Assembly: GCF_002310495.1 (NCBI RefSeq)
Contig: NZ_CP023344.1
Coordinates: 3,179,501 to 3,243,500 of the forward strand
Origin: Nibricoccus aquaticus
GTDB lineage: Bacteria; Verrucomicrobiota; Verrucomicrobiia; Opitutales; Opitutaceae
DNA length: 64,000 nucleotides
Direction of reading: 5' to 3'
Position numbers and translations under genes: made by a program. A model generated the notes under the pieces. The model made no database searches and was not told where the DNA came from. It saw only the letters and a list, made by a program, of their open reading frames with translations. Of this stretch, positions 8,257 through 17,248 are shown one piece after another. Each line of letters opens with the position of its first letter. Positions within the stretch are counted from its first letter, which is position 1.

Positions 8257-9891
8257 TCAGTAAACGAGGATGTCGGTTGGGAGCTGCGGGGTGTTGACGG
8301 GGAGGACGCGGGCTTTGGTGGCCTGTTCGAAGTCGTAGCCGTAGGCGAGGAGAGCGGGCTCGGTCCAGGCGCGACCGAAGAAGGAGACGGTGACAGGGAG
8401 GCCGTCCTTGGTCATGCCGGCGGGGACGATGACGTCGGGCCAGCCGGTGAAGTTGGCGTAGCTGGTGGGCGAGTTGCCCATGGGCGGAGCCGGGTCGGGC
8501 GGGTTGATGGGCTGGGCAGGGCGGGGCGAAGTCGGGTAGATGATCGCGTCGAGCTGGTGCTTGGCGAAGAGCGATTCGAAGAGGGCGCGGACGGTGGGGA
8601 GCAAGGAATCGCGCGTGGTCAGGTAGATCGGGTCGTCGGTACGGAAGGAGATGTTGTCAGGCTGGCTCCACTTGAGGCCGGCGGCTTTGCCGGCGCTGCG
8701 GTACTTCGTTGCGGGGTCGTTGGAGAGACGAACGACGTCGTCGAAGGATTTCGGGAAGCCGGGCTTGGTGGTTTTCAGGTAGGTGGTGAGGTCGGCTTTG
8801 AACTCGGCGCGGACGATTGTATTGTAGATTTCCTGACGGCTCTTGAGGAGCGTCTCCGGGAAGCGGACATCATCGACGATGATGGCGCCGAGCGATTCGA
8901 GTGTCTTGATGGACTCGTTGATGATGCGCTCGACCTCGGGATCTTGAGTCGTGAAATCGCGGGCGACACCGATGCGGGCGCCTTTGAGCGCGCCGCGTTT
9001 CAGGAACTGCGTGTAGTCGGAGTAGTAGTGGCCGCCGCTGGCGAGGGTGGCGGAGTCGGCGGGGTCGATGCCGGTCATGGAGCCGAGCATGGCGGCGACG
9101 TCGTACACGCTGCGGGCCATGGGGCCGGCGGTGTCGTAGGAGAGTCCGAGCGGGATGACGCCGTCGCGGGACATGAGGCCGCGGGTGGGCTTGAGGCCGG
9201 CGATGCCGTTGGCGGAGGAGGGGCCGCGGATGGAGCCGCCGGTGTCAGTGCCAATGCCCATGTGGCCGAAGCTGGCGGCGATGCCGGCGCCGGTGCCGCC
9301 GGAGGAGCCGGAGGGGCCGCGGTCGAGGGCGTGAGGATTGAGGGTCTGGCCGCCGGCGGAGGAGAAGCCGTTGGGGACGCGACCGGCTTTGACGATGTCT
9401 GCGGGGGCACCGCTGGCGCTGCCGCCGGAGCCGGCCCATTCGGAGAGATTAACCTTGGCGAGAATGACGGCGCCGGCGTCGCGGAGTTTTTTGGTGATGA
9501 AGGCGTCGTCGGGCGGGAGGGAACCTTCGAGGAGCTGGGAGCCGCCGGTGGTGGGGAGGTCGAACGTATCCACGTTATCCTTCAGGAGGACGGGCACGCC
9601 GTGAAGGGGAGAGCGGGGGCCTTTGGATTTGAGCTCGGCGTCGAGAGCTTTGGCCTCGGCGAGGGCTTTGGGGTTGAGGGTGATGACGGCGTTGATGACC
9701 GGGCCTTTTTTATCGTAGGCGTCGATGCGCGCGAGGTAGGCGGCGGTGAGTTTTTCCGAAGTGAGACCGGCTTTGAAGGCGGCCTGGATGTCGGCCGACG
9801 TCGCGGTGTTGAGATTGAGTTCGGCGGCGCTTAGGGGGAAGGCCGTGGCGAAGGTGAGAGCGGCGAGGAGGACGCGGGTGGCGTTGGTCAT
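8257..9891 (-). CDS. Secreted amidase-signature hydrolase 1
   Basis: 544 residues with a Sec signal ending near SAAE (residue 24). AS enzymes cleave a C-N amide bond through a Ser nucleophile activated by a cis-Ser and a Lys. Here these are Lys104 (LLKDN), Ser196 (GSSGG) and Ser220 (GTDTGGSIR), all present. The mature N-terminus LNLNTATSADIQ and the AYLARIDAYD block recur in most Sec-type paralogues of this window. Closest relative by eye is amidase 6 at 18944-20665, with 47 consecutive identical residues. It lies downstream of a strong terminator (10080-10117), so it and the acetamidase probably form a separate transcription unit. The natural substrate is unknown. Confidence 0.93.
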   Translation of the reverse strand: MTNATRVLLAALTFATAFPLSAAELNLNTATSADIQAAFKAGLTSEKLTAAYLARIDAYDKKGPVINAVITLNPKALAEAKALDAELKSKGPRSPLHGVPVLLKDNVDTFDLPTTGGSQLLEGSLPPDDAFITKKLRDAGAVILAKVNLSEWAGSGGSASGAPADIVKAGRVPNGFSSAGGQTLNPHALDRGPSGSSGGTGAGIAASFGHMGIGTDTGGSIRGPSSANGIAGLKPTRGLMSRDGVIPLGLSYDTAGPMARSVYDVAAMLGSMTGIDPADSATLASGGHYYSDYTQFLKRGALKGARIGVARDFTTQDPEVERIINESIKTLESLGAIIVDDVRFPETLLKSRQEIYNTIVRAEFKADLTTYLKTTKPGFPKSFDDVVRLSNDPATKYRSAGKAAGLKWSQPDNISFRTDDPIYLTTRDSLLPTVRALFESLFAKHQLDAIIYPTSPRPAQPINPPDPAPPMGNSPTSYANFTGWPDVIVPAGMTKDGLPVTVSFFGRAWTEPALLAYGYDFEQATKARVLPVNTPQLPTDILVY

Positions 9892-10079
9892 GATGCTTGG
9901 TGGTGGGCGTGGTGTGGCGCTGGCGAGGCAAGCACGGCATGTGCCCTCGTGAGGGCGGGGCGGGTGGATTCAGTTGTTTTCAAGTGAACGGGCGGGGCGT
10001 GCGATTTGGCTCAAGCGAACGCTGAGTGACCGACTGTGCGCACATCGCGGCATGCGGATGGCGGAGGCAGACCCGGAAA

Positions 10080-10117
10080 AAAGAAAACCGCCGGGCCGAG
10101 GCCGGGCGGTTTTCTTT
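10080..10117 (-). terminator. Bidirectional factor-independent terminator
   Basis: 13-bp perfect arms (AAAGAAAACCGCC at 10080-10092 and GGCGGTTTTCTTT at 10105-10117) enclose a GGCC-GA-GGCC inner stem. The minus-strand transcript ends in TTTTCTTTTTT. It begins about 50 nt after the stop of the 702-residue amidase and closes the long array that starts at 38685. Confidence 0.9.
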
Positions 10118-10166
10118 CAAACAGCGCCGTTCGGATAGACGGACGGCGCGGACAGGCTCAACGCGA

Positions 10167-12275
10167 TCAGGGCAGCGGACCGAAGTCAGGTGGAGGGCTG
10201 CGGTGTTTGGTGGCGGCCTGGTAGGCGGAGGCGACTTTGATCATCGTCGGTTCGTCGAAGGGGCGCGCGAGGAAGTCGACGCCGACGGGGAGTTTCGCGG
10301 GGACGGGACCGACGAGTTTTGAAGCGGGCTCGGTTTCGCCGGGAGTCGCGCCGGGGCCTGTAGTGGGGACGCGGGGTTTGTCGGGATCGACGACGCGGTC
10401 GTAGACCTGTGTGGTGAAACCGGCGGGAACGGTCATGTTGGGGAAACCCTGGGCGCCGAGAAAACTCCAGACGAGGGGACGGCCATTTTGGCGCGGGACG
10501 GTGGGCGAGCCGAGCTTGGGCGCGGGGATGTTGTTGGTCGGCGACATGATCACGTCGAGGTTGAGGTCGGCCATGGCGTGCTGGACGATGTACTGGACGG
10601 CGTAGCGCAGGTGTACGCGCGGACGGTTGTCGATTTCACGCGGCTCGTTTTTGCGCACGAGGCCGGACTTGCGGTCGCCGAAGCGTTCGTCGTCGAAGAA
10701 TTTTCCGGTGGAGAGGAGGTCGTCGATCGTGTGGATGCGTTCGTCGCCGCGGAGAGCGAGGTAGTAGTTGAGCATGTGTTTGCCCTGGCCGAGAGCCTCG
10801 CCGTCGCCGAAGTCGCGGATGGTGAGTTTGGCGGGGACTTTTTCCGGGTGCATGGTGAGGTCGAGCACGGTGGCGGTGCGATCGGTGGTGGGTTTGCCCT
10901 CGGCATCGACCGGGAAGAGCTCGGGGTAACGCTTCGCGGTGGTGGGGCTGTAGAGGACGTAGAAGTTTTTGTGGATGTAGGGCGTGAGCAGATCTTTTTC
11001 GCCGGGATCGACGATGGTGGCGCCGAGTTTACGGAGGTCTTCGATGGCTTTCTCGAAGAGATCGAGAGCCTGAGTATCTTCTTCGGTGAAGAGATCGCGG
11101 CGGGTGTACTCGCGGAGGACGCCGACGCGGACGCCGTCGAGACGGCCGGCTTTGGCGAAGCTGGCGTAAGGCTGCGAAGGTGTGCGGCGGAAAGACGCGG
11201 CGGTCATGGGATCGAGCGGATCGAAGCCGGCGATGACATCGAGGATGCGGGCGGCGTCGTCCACGGAGCGGGCGATGGGGCCGGTGCGGGTGTTGATGCC
11301 GCCCTCGACCATGCCGTGGCGGGAGACGAGTTCCTGCGTGGCGGCGATGCCGACGAGATTGTTGTACACGGCGGGGCCGCGGATGGAGGTGCCGCTTTCC
11401 TCGCCGATGGAGACGAGCACAAGGTTGGCGGCGACGGAGGAACCGGAGCCGGAGCTGGAACCCATCGGGGAGCGCTCGGTGTCGTAGGGATTGTTGAGTG
11501 TACCGTTAAAGGAACTACGCGGCGTGCCGGAGGCGTACTCGCCCATGGTCGCTTTCGCGAGGATGATGGCACCGGCTTCGCGGAGGCGCTTGATGAAGGT
11601 GGCGTCGGTGGGCGGACGGTCGTTGGCGTAAGGGACGTCGGCGCCGGCGGTGGTGCGTAGGTCGAAGGTGTCGTACTGGTCTTTGATTGCCATGACGACG
11701 CCGTGGAGCGGGCCGATGAGTTTGCCGGTCTTCTTGAAGTGGGCGTCCTGCGCGGCGGCGACTTCGAGTGCGTCGGGCATCGCGGGATTGTTGTCCACAG
11801 GATCGGTGAGCGAGCGCGCCATGCGTTCGGGGAAGCCGAGGGATTTCAGCGTGGCGGGGCGAAGGTTGAGCGTGGCGATGGCGTTGATCTGTTTCGCGTG
11901 GGGGATGGTCTCGATGACGCCCAGGATGCCGTTGGGTTCGCGGACGCCGGGGCCGTTGTAGGCTTTGATGCGGGCGAGGTAGCGCTGAACCAACTCGGTG
12001 GAGGTGACTTGGCTGGCGAGGATCGCGGATTGGGTGGAGGCGATGGAGGCTTCCTCGAGGCGGAAACCGGCCGCGTGCGCGGCCGGAGTGACCAATGACC
12101 AGTGACCAATGACCAATGCGCAGGCGAGGAGGGTCCGCGCCTTAAATGGCGCGGCTACGTGAATGCGTGCGAGTCGTCTCGCGAAGGGAACGAAGGAGGC
12201 GAAGGGGCGGAGTGAGAGCGGGGAACGCTCAACGTTTAACGCTGAACGCTTAACGCTCAATGGGAGGAAATTCAT
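10167..12275 (-). CDS. Amidase-signature hydrolase 2, long form with repeat-derived leader
   Basis: 702 residues, about 150 longer than the neighbours. The triad is intact: Lys198 (IKDQYDTFD), Ser273 (GSSSGSG), Ser297 (GEESGTSIR, a variant of GTDTGGSIR). Extra length comes from a ~69-residue leader, a loop at about 108-178, and a long central/C-terminal extension. The leader is unusual: its DNA consists of AACGCTN heptads, a REP-like hairpin and TGACCAA heptads. The last of these encodes the hydrophobic CALVIGHWSLV core that ends at AAHAAG. The ATG at 12275 is the first start in frame; a shorter start inside the leader cannot be excluded. Long AS proteins with similar variation occur in exported families; the substrate is unknown. 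Confidence 0.88.
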   Translation of the reverse strand: MNFLPLSVKRSALNVERSPLSLRPFASFVPFARRLARIHVAAPFKARTLLACALVIGHWSLVTPAAHAAGFRLEEASIASTQSAILASQVTSTELVQRYLARIKAYNGPGVREPNGILGVIETIPHAKQINAIATLNLRPATLKSLGFPERMARSLTDPVDNNPAMPDALEVAAAQDAHFKKTGKLIGPLHGVVMAIKDQYDTFDLRTTAGADVPYANDRPPTDATFIKRLREAGAIILAKATMGEYASGTPRSSFNGTLNNPYDTERSPMGSSSGSGSSVAANLVLVSIGEESGTSIRGPAVYNNLVGIAATQELVSRHGMVEGGINTRTGPIARSVDDAARILDVIAGFDPLDPMTAASFRRTPSQPYASFAKAGRLDGVRVGVLREYTRRDLFTEEDTQALDLFEKAIEDLRKLGATIVDPGEKDLLTPYIHKNFYVLYSPTTAKRYPELFPVDAEGKPTTDRTATVLDLTMHPEKVPAKLTIRDFGDGEALGQGKHMLNYYLALRGDERIHTIDDLLSTGKFFDDERFGDRKSGLVRKNEPREIDNRPRVHLRYAVQYIVQHAMADLNLDVIMSPTNNIPAPKLGSPTVPRQNGRPLVWSFLGAQGFPNMTVPAGFTTQVYDRVVDPDKPRVPTTGPGATPGETEPASKLVGPVPAKLPVGVDFLARPFDEPTMIKVASAYQAATKHRSPPPDFGPLP
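12089..12118. repeat. Heptanucleotide tandem repeat (TGACCAA family) inside a signal-peptide coding region
   Basis: Four tandem 7-bp units on the plus strand (TGACCAA, TGACCAG, TGACCAA, TGACCAA) then TG. Read on the minus strand they give the VIGHWSLVT hydrophobic core of amidase 2. The same array is at 56141-56170, inside a 49-bp identical block, and a variant is at 47614-47643. Confidence 0.85.
12135..12158 (-). repeat. REP-like hairpin within coding sequence
   Basis: 7-bp arms CCGCGCC and GGCGCGG around TTAAAT, then CTAC on the plus strand (GTAG before the stem on the minus strand). It lies inside the leader of amidase 2 and is translated as part of HVAAPFKAR. Confidence 0.55.
12224..12260. 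repeat. Heptanucleotide tandem repeat (AACGCTN family)
   Basis: Five tandem 7-bp units: AACGCTC, AACGTTT, AACGCTG, AACGCTT, AACGCTC, then AA. They encode the LSVKRSALNVERS start of amidase 2 on the minus strand. A near-identical array is at 56252-56288. Confidence 0.85.
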
Positions 12276-12299
12276 GTGAGTGATGTCGTGGAAAATCGG

Positions 12300-12881
12300 T
12301 TAAGGGAGGCGGGTCCAGACGAAGACCATCTGGATGTCCTTGCCGTCGGAGTCGCGTTTGCGGGGCGGGGTGGCGAGCGAGAGGGAGCCGGCGGCGTCGA
12401 AGGAGTAGTAGCGCTTTGCGGCCTGGCCTTGCTGGGCGAGGTTGATGTTGCCGTCCTGCTGGTGGATGACGCAGCCCTCGGCGGGCAGGAGTTTCCATGT
12501 GCCGAAGTAACTCGAGAAACCATCGGCGGAACCGGCGGGCGCTTTTTCGCGGCCCTCGCGGATGATCTGGACGGAGAGGCGGCTATTGGCCGTGTAGATG
12601 AGCTGGCCATCCACCCCAGCGCGAGCGGCGGGGGTTTCTTTGCCGGTGGCGGTGTCGCGTTCGCGGATGGCGATGAGTTTCCAGGCGCCGATGAATTTCG
12701 GTGCGAGGCTGGCGGTTATCGTGGCTTCGTCGGTGGTGACGGGAGCGGCGACGGACGCCGTGAGCAACGCGCTGTGAACGAAGAGCAGCGCGAAGAAGGC
12801 GGAGACTCTTCTCGCGAGAGACGCGAAAGGGAGGCGCTGCGCCTCCAATGAAGATGAGATCGTTGGAGGTGCAGCACGCAT
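12300..12881 (-). CDS. Exported lipocalin-like domain protein
   Basis: 193 residues with a signal region (SAFFALLFVHSALLTASVAAP, cleavage near 46). The mature part matches the bacterial lipocalin-like domain: FIGAWKLIAIRERDTATGKE at the first strand, then GQLIYTANSRLSVQII (the usual G-x-LIYT-DGRMSV block), and SYFGTWKLLP. Such domains are small beta-barrels thought to bind hydrophobic or small ligands. It lies 9 nt after amidase 3 and 24 nt before amidase 2, embedded in the run, so it may bind the substrate or product. That role is inferred. Confidence 0.75.
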   Translation of the reverse strand: MRAAPPTISSSLEAQRLPFASLARRVSAFFALLFVHSALLTASVAAPVTTDEATITASLAPKFIGAWKLIAIRERDTATGKETPAARAGVDGQLIYTANSRLSVQIIREGREKAPAGSADGFSSYFGTWKLLPAEGCVIHQQDGNINLAQQGQAAKRYYSFDAAGSLSLATPPRKRDSDGKDIQMVFVWTRLP

Positions 12882-12890
12882 GACAGGAAA

Positions 12891-14450
12891 TCAGAGCGGT
12901 TTTTTGACCGCGGGCTTGGTGGTGTCGGGAGTGAGCGGGGGCTGGCGCTTGTGCCACTCGGTCGCCTTCTCGTAGGCGTTGGCGAGGGCAAGGACTTTGC
13001 CGTCGGAGAAGCGAGGGCCTGAGATCATGAGGCCGATGGGGAGGCCGTCCTTGCTGAAACCGCAGGGGATGGAGATCGACGGGAGGCCGAAGAGGTTAAA
13101 CGGCCAGCAGTTCGACGTGATACTCGGGTCGGTTGGATTGCTCGAGTAAGCTTTGGTGAGCAGATCGTCGATCTTGGGCGGGAGTATCCGGTGCGTGGGC
13201 ACGATCACGAGATCGACGCCGGCTTTTTCGAAATGGTCGCCGATGGTGCGGCGGAGGAGCTGGACCTCCCACATGCCCTTCACGTAATCGACGGCGGTGC
13301 CGCCGCCGTCTTTGGCGAGGGCTTCGAGGCGGCGACGCTGCGGGTACATGTACGAACCGGCGGAGGACTTCACATAGTCTTCGTGCCAGGCGAGGGTCTC
13401 GGCTGCGCCGTTGAGCGGACGCGGAGCGGCGGGGAGGTACATTTCCTTCGAGCCGGAGGTGAGGCCGTTGAGGACTTCGACGGCTTTGTAGAAAGCTTCT
13501 TTCACCTCTGGATCGAGGTAGTCGAAGTAGCCCACGGGGAGACCGAGCTTGAGGTCTTTGACGGGCTGCTTGAGGGCGGCGACGTAGTCTTCCTTCGGGG
13601 CGTTTTCGACGGAGGTGATGTCGAGTTTATCGTAGCCCGCGAGGACGTTGAGCATGATGGCGGCGTCCTCGACGGTGCGCGTCATCGGGCCGGCGTGGTC
13701 CATCGAAACGCGGAGCGGGATGATGCCGCGGATCGGCACGAGGCCGTAGGTGGGCTTGATGCCGACGATGCCGGAGAAAGAGGCGGGCATGCGGATGGAG
13801 CCGCCGGTGTCGGTGCCGATGGCGCCGTAGGCGAGATACGCGGAGATGGCGGCGCCGGAGCCGGAGGAGGAACCGCCGGTGTTGTGGGCGAGGTTCCACG
13901 GGTTGCGCGCCGGGCCGAAGTAGGAGGATTCGCCACCGCCCATGGCGAATTCCTGGAGGTTGGTTTTGCCGATGATGACGGCGCCGGCGGCGACCATACG
14001 TGTGACGATGGGTGCGTCTTCAGCGGGGAGACGCTCGGCGAAAAGCGCGGAGCCGCCGGTGGTGCGGGCGTTGGCGGTATCGACGTTGTCCTTGAGCGCG
14101 ATAGGAACGCCGTGGAGCGGGCCGCGGGATTTGCCGGCTTTGGTCTCGGCGTCGAGGGCTTTGGCCTGCGCGAGAGCCTGGGACTTCATGACGGTGATGA
14201 AGGCGTCGAGTTTTGGATCGTACGTCTCGATACGCGCGAGAGACGCCTCGGTGAGCTGGGTCGAGGTGACCTTGCCGGAGCGGATCTCGGCGGCGGCTTC
14301 GGCGAGCGTGAGTTTGGCGAGACGGTCCTGCTCGGCCGTGGGAACGGCGAAGGCGATTTTGGTCAGCGAGCAGCTGATGAGCAGTGTGCCGAGGAGTGCG
14401 CGGGCGGCGCGAGTGCGGCGGCTTTGTGGAGTGGTTGCGTGGTGATGCAT
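12891..14450 (-). CDS. Amidase-signature hydrolase 3 (GatA-like branch)
   Basis: 519 residues. The leader is rich in Arg (SRRTRAARALLGTLLISCSLTKIAFAV); cleavage is likely near residue 36. Triad: Lys120 (ALKDNVDTA), Ser194 (GGSSSGSG), Ser218 (GTDTGGSIRMP). The blocks GVPIALKDN, GIVGIKPTYGLVP and DHAGPMTRTVEDAA are closer to GatA and 6-aminohexanoate-cyclic-dimer-hydrolase-type amidases than to the other Sec paralogues, so it may handle a different amide. A GatA role is unlikely: it has a leader and no gatB or gatC lies nearby. It is 57 nt after the asparaginase gene at 14508. Confidence 0.9.
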   Translation of the reverse strand: MHHHATTPQSRRTRAARALLGTLLISCSLTKIAFAVPTAEQDRLAKLTLAEAAAEIRSGKVTSTQLTEASLARIETYDPKLDAFITVMKSQALAQAKALDAETKAGKSRGPLHGVPIALKDNVDTANARTTGGSALFAERLPAEDAPIVTRMVAAGAVIIGKTNLQEFAMGGGESSYFGPARNPWNLAHNTGGSSSGSGAAISAYLAYGAIGTDTGGSIRMPASFSGIVGIKPTYGLVPIRGIIPLRVSMDHAGPMTRTVEDAAIMLNVLAGYDKLDITSVENAPKEDYVAALKQPVKDLKLGLPVGYFDYLDPEVKEAFYKAVEVLNGLTSGSKEMYLPAAPRPLNGAAETLAWHEDYVKSSAGSYMYPQRRRLEALAKDGGGTAVDYVKGMWEVQLLRRTIGDHFEKAGVDLVIVPTHRILPPKIDDLLTKAYSSNPTDPSITSNCWPFNLFGLPSISIPCGFSKDGLPIGLMISGPRFSDGKVLALANAYEKATEWHKRQPPLTPDTTKPAVKKPL

Positions 14451-14507
14451 GCGGTGGTGTGGGAAGAAGTGGTTGCGGCGATAGCTGGTGGCGTGCCGGT
14501 GTGGGGC

Positions 14508-15614
14508 TCAGTACTCGTCGAAGATGCGTTTGATCTCGGCGGGATCGGAGGTGTGGGTGAGAGCGAGTTGAAGGAGGATGCGGGCTTTTTGAGCGGAGAG
14601 ATTGTCGCCGGGGATCACGCCGGATTTTTTGCGGGCGTTGGTTTCGATCACGCGGCCGGTGCCGGTGCGCGTGGTGGCGACGACGATCACGCCTTTGGCC
14701 TGGGCGCGTTTGATGGCGTCGTTTTGCTGATTCGAAGGACTGCCGGCGCCGGAGCCGTCGAGGACGATACCTTTGGCTCCCTCGGCGACGAGTGCATCAA
14801 TGGGAGCGCCGGAGGCTTCGAGATAGGAATACTGGACGTCGACCTGCGGGAGCGTGGTGATTTTAGCGGGATCGAATTCTGAATCCACGGTGTGGCGACG
14901 CGTGGGGTTGCGGTAGTAAACGATTTTGTCGGGGTCGGCGTAGCCGAGAACACCGAGGTCGGGCGATTGGAAGGCATGGACGCGGTAGGCGGACGATTTT
15001 TTCACGTCGCGGGCGGAGTTTATCTCGTCGTTCATGGCGAGGACGACGCCGCGGCCGACGGACTCGGGGGAGGCGGCGATGCGGACGGCGTTGTAGAGAT
15101 TCAGCCAGCCGTCGCTGCTTAGAGCGGTGGATGGACGTTGCGCGCCAACGAAGACGACGGGCTTTTTCGAGCGGACGGTGAGGTGGAGGAAGAAGGCGGA
15201 CTCTTCGAGGTTGTTGGTGCCTTGCGTGATGATGATGCCGGCGATGTCGGGCTCCTTGGCGAAGATTTCGTTCACGCGTTGGGCGACTTTGAGAACGGTC
15301 GCCATGGTGCGGCCGGGGCCGCCGCGCGGGAGGACATCTTCTTCGACGGAGACATCGGCGATGGCCTTGAGCTCGGGGAGCTCGTTGACCATTTCCTGCA
15401 CGGGCTTTCGCGGGTTTCCTTCGCCGCCGTAGTTGGCGAGGTTCATCCGGTCGGAGGCGGTGCTGTCGATGGTGCCGCCGACGGAGATGATGCGGATCTT
15501 GGGCAGCGCGGTTTCGGTTGCGTGAAGAACCGACGAAAAAATCAGCGAGCAAAGCGCGGTGAGGCGCAGCGCGTGATGCACGAAACGCCGGGAAGCGGTG
15601 AGTGGACGGAGCAT
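14508..15614 (-). CDS. Exported asparaginase-type amidohydrolase A (QGTNN variant)
   Basis: 368 residues with a leader ending near HATET. Type II asparaginases hydrolyse Asn (or Gln) to the acid and ammonia using Thr12, Thr89, Asp90 and Lys162 (E. coli AnsB numbering). Here GGTI supplies Thr48, Thr133 is in QGTNN, and Lys206 is in DVKKSS. The signature HGTDT is altered at three places: His to Gln, Asp to Asn134, and Thr to Asn. The C-terminus KARILLQLALTHTSDPAEIKRIF and final IFDEY are typical of the family. It sits 3 nt after amidase 4. Activity is likely, but substrate preference may differ from asparagine. Confidence 0.88.
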   Translation of the reverse strand: MLRPLTASRRFVHHALRLTALCSLIFSSVLHATETALPKIRIISVGGTIDSTASDRMNLANYGGEGNPRKPVQEMVNELPELKAIADVSVEEDVLPRGGPGRTMATVLKVAQRVNEIFAKEPDIAGIIITQGTNNLEESAFFLHLTVRSKKPVVFVGAQRPSTALSSDGWLNLYNAVRIAASPESVGRGVVLAMNDEINSARDVKKSSAYRVHAFQSPDLGVLGYADPDKIVYYRNPTRRHTVDSEFDPAKITTLPQVDVQYSYLEASGAPIDALVAEGAKGIVLDGSGAGSPSNQQNDAIKRAQAKGVIVVATTRTGTGRVIETNARKKSGVIPGDNLSAQKARILLQLALTHTSDPAEIKRIFDEY

Positions 15615-15617
15615 GGA

Positions 15618-17225
15618 TTAGAATTTTGGCGAAAGAGGCGGAACGCTCGCCGGAGGGCGGCGATAGTGCGTGGCCTGTTCGTATGCGTACGCGTAGCTGA
15701 CGATTTTTCCGTCGGACCAGGCTCGGCCGACGATTTGAAGACCGAGCGGGAGACCTTCACCGGCGTAGCCCGATGGGAGGGAGATGGCGGGCCACTGGAG
15801 CATGGAGCCGACGAAGGTGAGGCTGCTGGAGAGGGCGGTGGGGCCGGCATCGGGCGCGGGCTTGGGATCGTCGGTGATCTGGGTGTTGCGATCGCCGTTG
15901 CGCGCGGGGAGCTGCGCCCACGTCGGGAAAATAAGGGCGTCGATTTTAGCGGCGTCCATTTCGCGCGTGAAGGCTTCGCGAAGGAGCTGCTCGTTATTGC
16001 GGCCGGTGATCGTGGCGGGATCTTTGTCGGCGGGCAGGGCGGTGACGGCGGCTTCGGTCGAGGCTTGGTGGAGCGGGTGGAGGAGTTTCGAGTCGGCGAG
16101 TTCTTTGACAGTGCCGTAGGGAACGCCGGGATGAGCGGCGTACCAGAGGGCCATGTCGCTTTGGAAACTGGACGGCGTCTGCGGCGGGCGCGGGATGGTG
16201 TCCATCTCGGGGACGGTGAAGGGATCGACGATCTCGGCGCCGGCGGCTTTGAGCTCGGCGATGGTTTTCTCGAAGTTGGCGAGTATTCGCTTGTCGGTGA
16301 CGGTGGGTTTGAATGCCTGGCGGAGGACGCCGAGGCGAACGCCTTTGAGAGCGTCTTTGCGCAGCGAAGAGGCGAAGCCCGAAGGGAAGGGCGAAGGAGC
16401 GGGGATGCGGTGGGGAGGCTTGGTGGTGGCGATGTCGGCGGGGTCTGCGCCGGAGATCACGTCGAGGAGGATGGCCATATCGGCGACGTTGCGGGCCATG
16501 GGGCCGGCGGTGTCGCGATGGGCGTCGAGCGGGACAACGCCGGTGCGGGAAACGAGACCGACGGTCGGGCGGAGACCGGCGAGGGCGTTGTGCGCGGCGG
16601 GCATGCGGACGGAGCCGCCGGTGTCGGTGCCGATGCCCACGACGGCGAAGCTGGCTGCGAGCGAGGCGCCGGTGCCGCCAGAGGAGCCTCCGGTAGCGTA
16701 AGCGGTGTGGTAAGGATTGCGCGCGAATCCGGGGAGGACGGAGTTAATGTTGTCGCCGCCGCCACGGGCGAATTCGGAGAGCGAGGCCTTGGCGATGATG
16801 AGGCCGCCGGCGGATTTTATTTTGGCGACAACGGGAGCGTCGGTCGGAGGTACGTAGTTTTTCCAGCCTTGGAAACCGTTGGTCATGGGCATGCTGGTGG
16901 CGTCGAGGTTGTCTTTCACGACGACGGGAATTCCCCAGAGCGCGCCTTGAGGAATCTGGCCGGTGGGCAATTTTGCGCGGGCGGCGTCGAGTTTGTCGGC
17001 TTCAGCGAGGATCGCAGGGTTAACCGTGATGATCGAATTGATCGTCGGGCCCTGCTGATCGTAGGCCTCGATGCGCACGAGGTGCGCTTCGACGACCTGG
17101 CGCACTGTCGTGCGCCCATCGCGATAAGCTGCGTGAAGATCGGCGATGGTGATTTCTTCGATGGCCGCGGCACGGGCCGATGCCGCGGCGAGAAGAAGCG
17201 TGCTGAGAAGACGGAGGAAGCGCAT
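15618..17225 (-). CDS. Secreted amidase-signature hydrolase 4
   Basis: 535 residues, Sec signal ending near SARAAA. Triad: Lys104 (VVKDNLDA), Ser181 (GGSSGG), Ser205 (GTDTGGSVRMP). It carries the subgroup marks MTNGFQGWKNYVPPTDAPV and GGDNINSVLPGFARNPY, and the short tail PPLSPKF. Its clear paralogue is amidase 20 (51205-52812), sharing KDALKG-RLGVLRQAFKP and NFEKTIAELKAAGAEI. Both are followed upstream by relatives of one another (amidases 5 and 21), evidence of a two-gene block duplication. Three nt separate it from the asparaginase gene downstream. Confidence 0.93.
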   Translation of the reverse strand: MRFLRLLSTLLLAAASARAAAIEEITIADLHAAYRDGRTTVRQVVEAHLVRIEAYDQQGPTINSIITVNPAILAEADKLDAARAKLPTGQIPQGALWGIPVVVKDNLDATSMPMTNGFQGWKNYVPPTDAPVVAKIKSAGGLIIAKASLSEFARGGGDNINSVLPGFARNPYHTAYATGGSSGGTGASLAASFAVVGIGTDTGGSVRMPAAHNALAGLRPTVGLVSRTGVVPLDAHRDTAGPMARNVADMAILLDVISGADPADIATTKPPHRIPAPSPFPSGFASSLRKDALKGVRLGVLRQAFKPTVTDKRILANFEKTIAELKAAGAEIVDPFTVPEMDTIPRPPQTPSSFQSDMALWYAAHPGVPYGTVKELADSKLLHPLHQASTEAAVTALPADKDPATITGRNNEQLLREAFTREMDAAKIDALIFPTWAQLPARNGDRNTQITDDPKPAPDAGPTALSSSLTFVGSMLQWPAISLPSGYAGEGLPLGLQIVGRAWSDGKIVSYAYAYEQATHYRRPPASVPPLSPKF

Positions 17226-17248
17226 GGGAGCGAAGGCGTTGAGGTGGA

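Noticed and set aside
12089-12118. CRISPR-like or VNTR array
   Set aside because: Units are 7 bp, contiguous, without spacers, and are translated in frame within a leader.
12891-14450. GatA subunit of a tRNA amidotransferase
   Set aside because: The protein has an export leader and there are no gatB or gatC genes nearby; only the AS core is shared.
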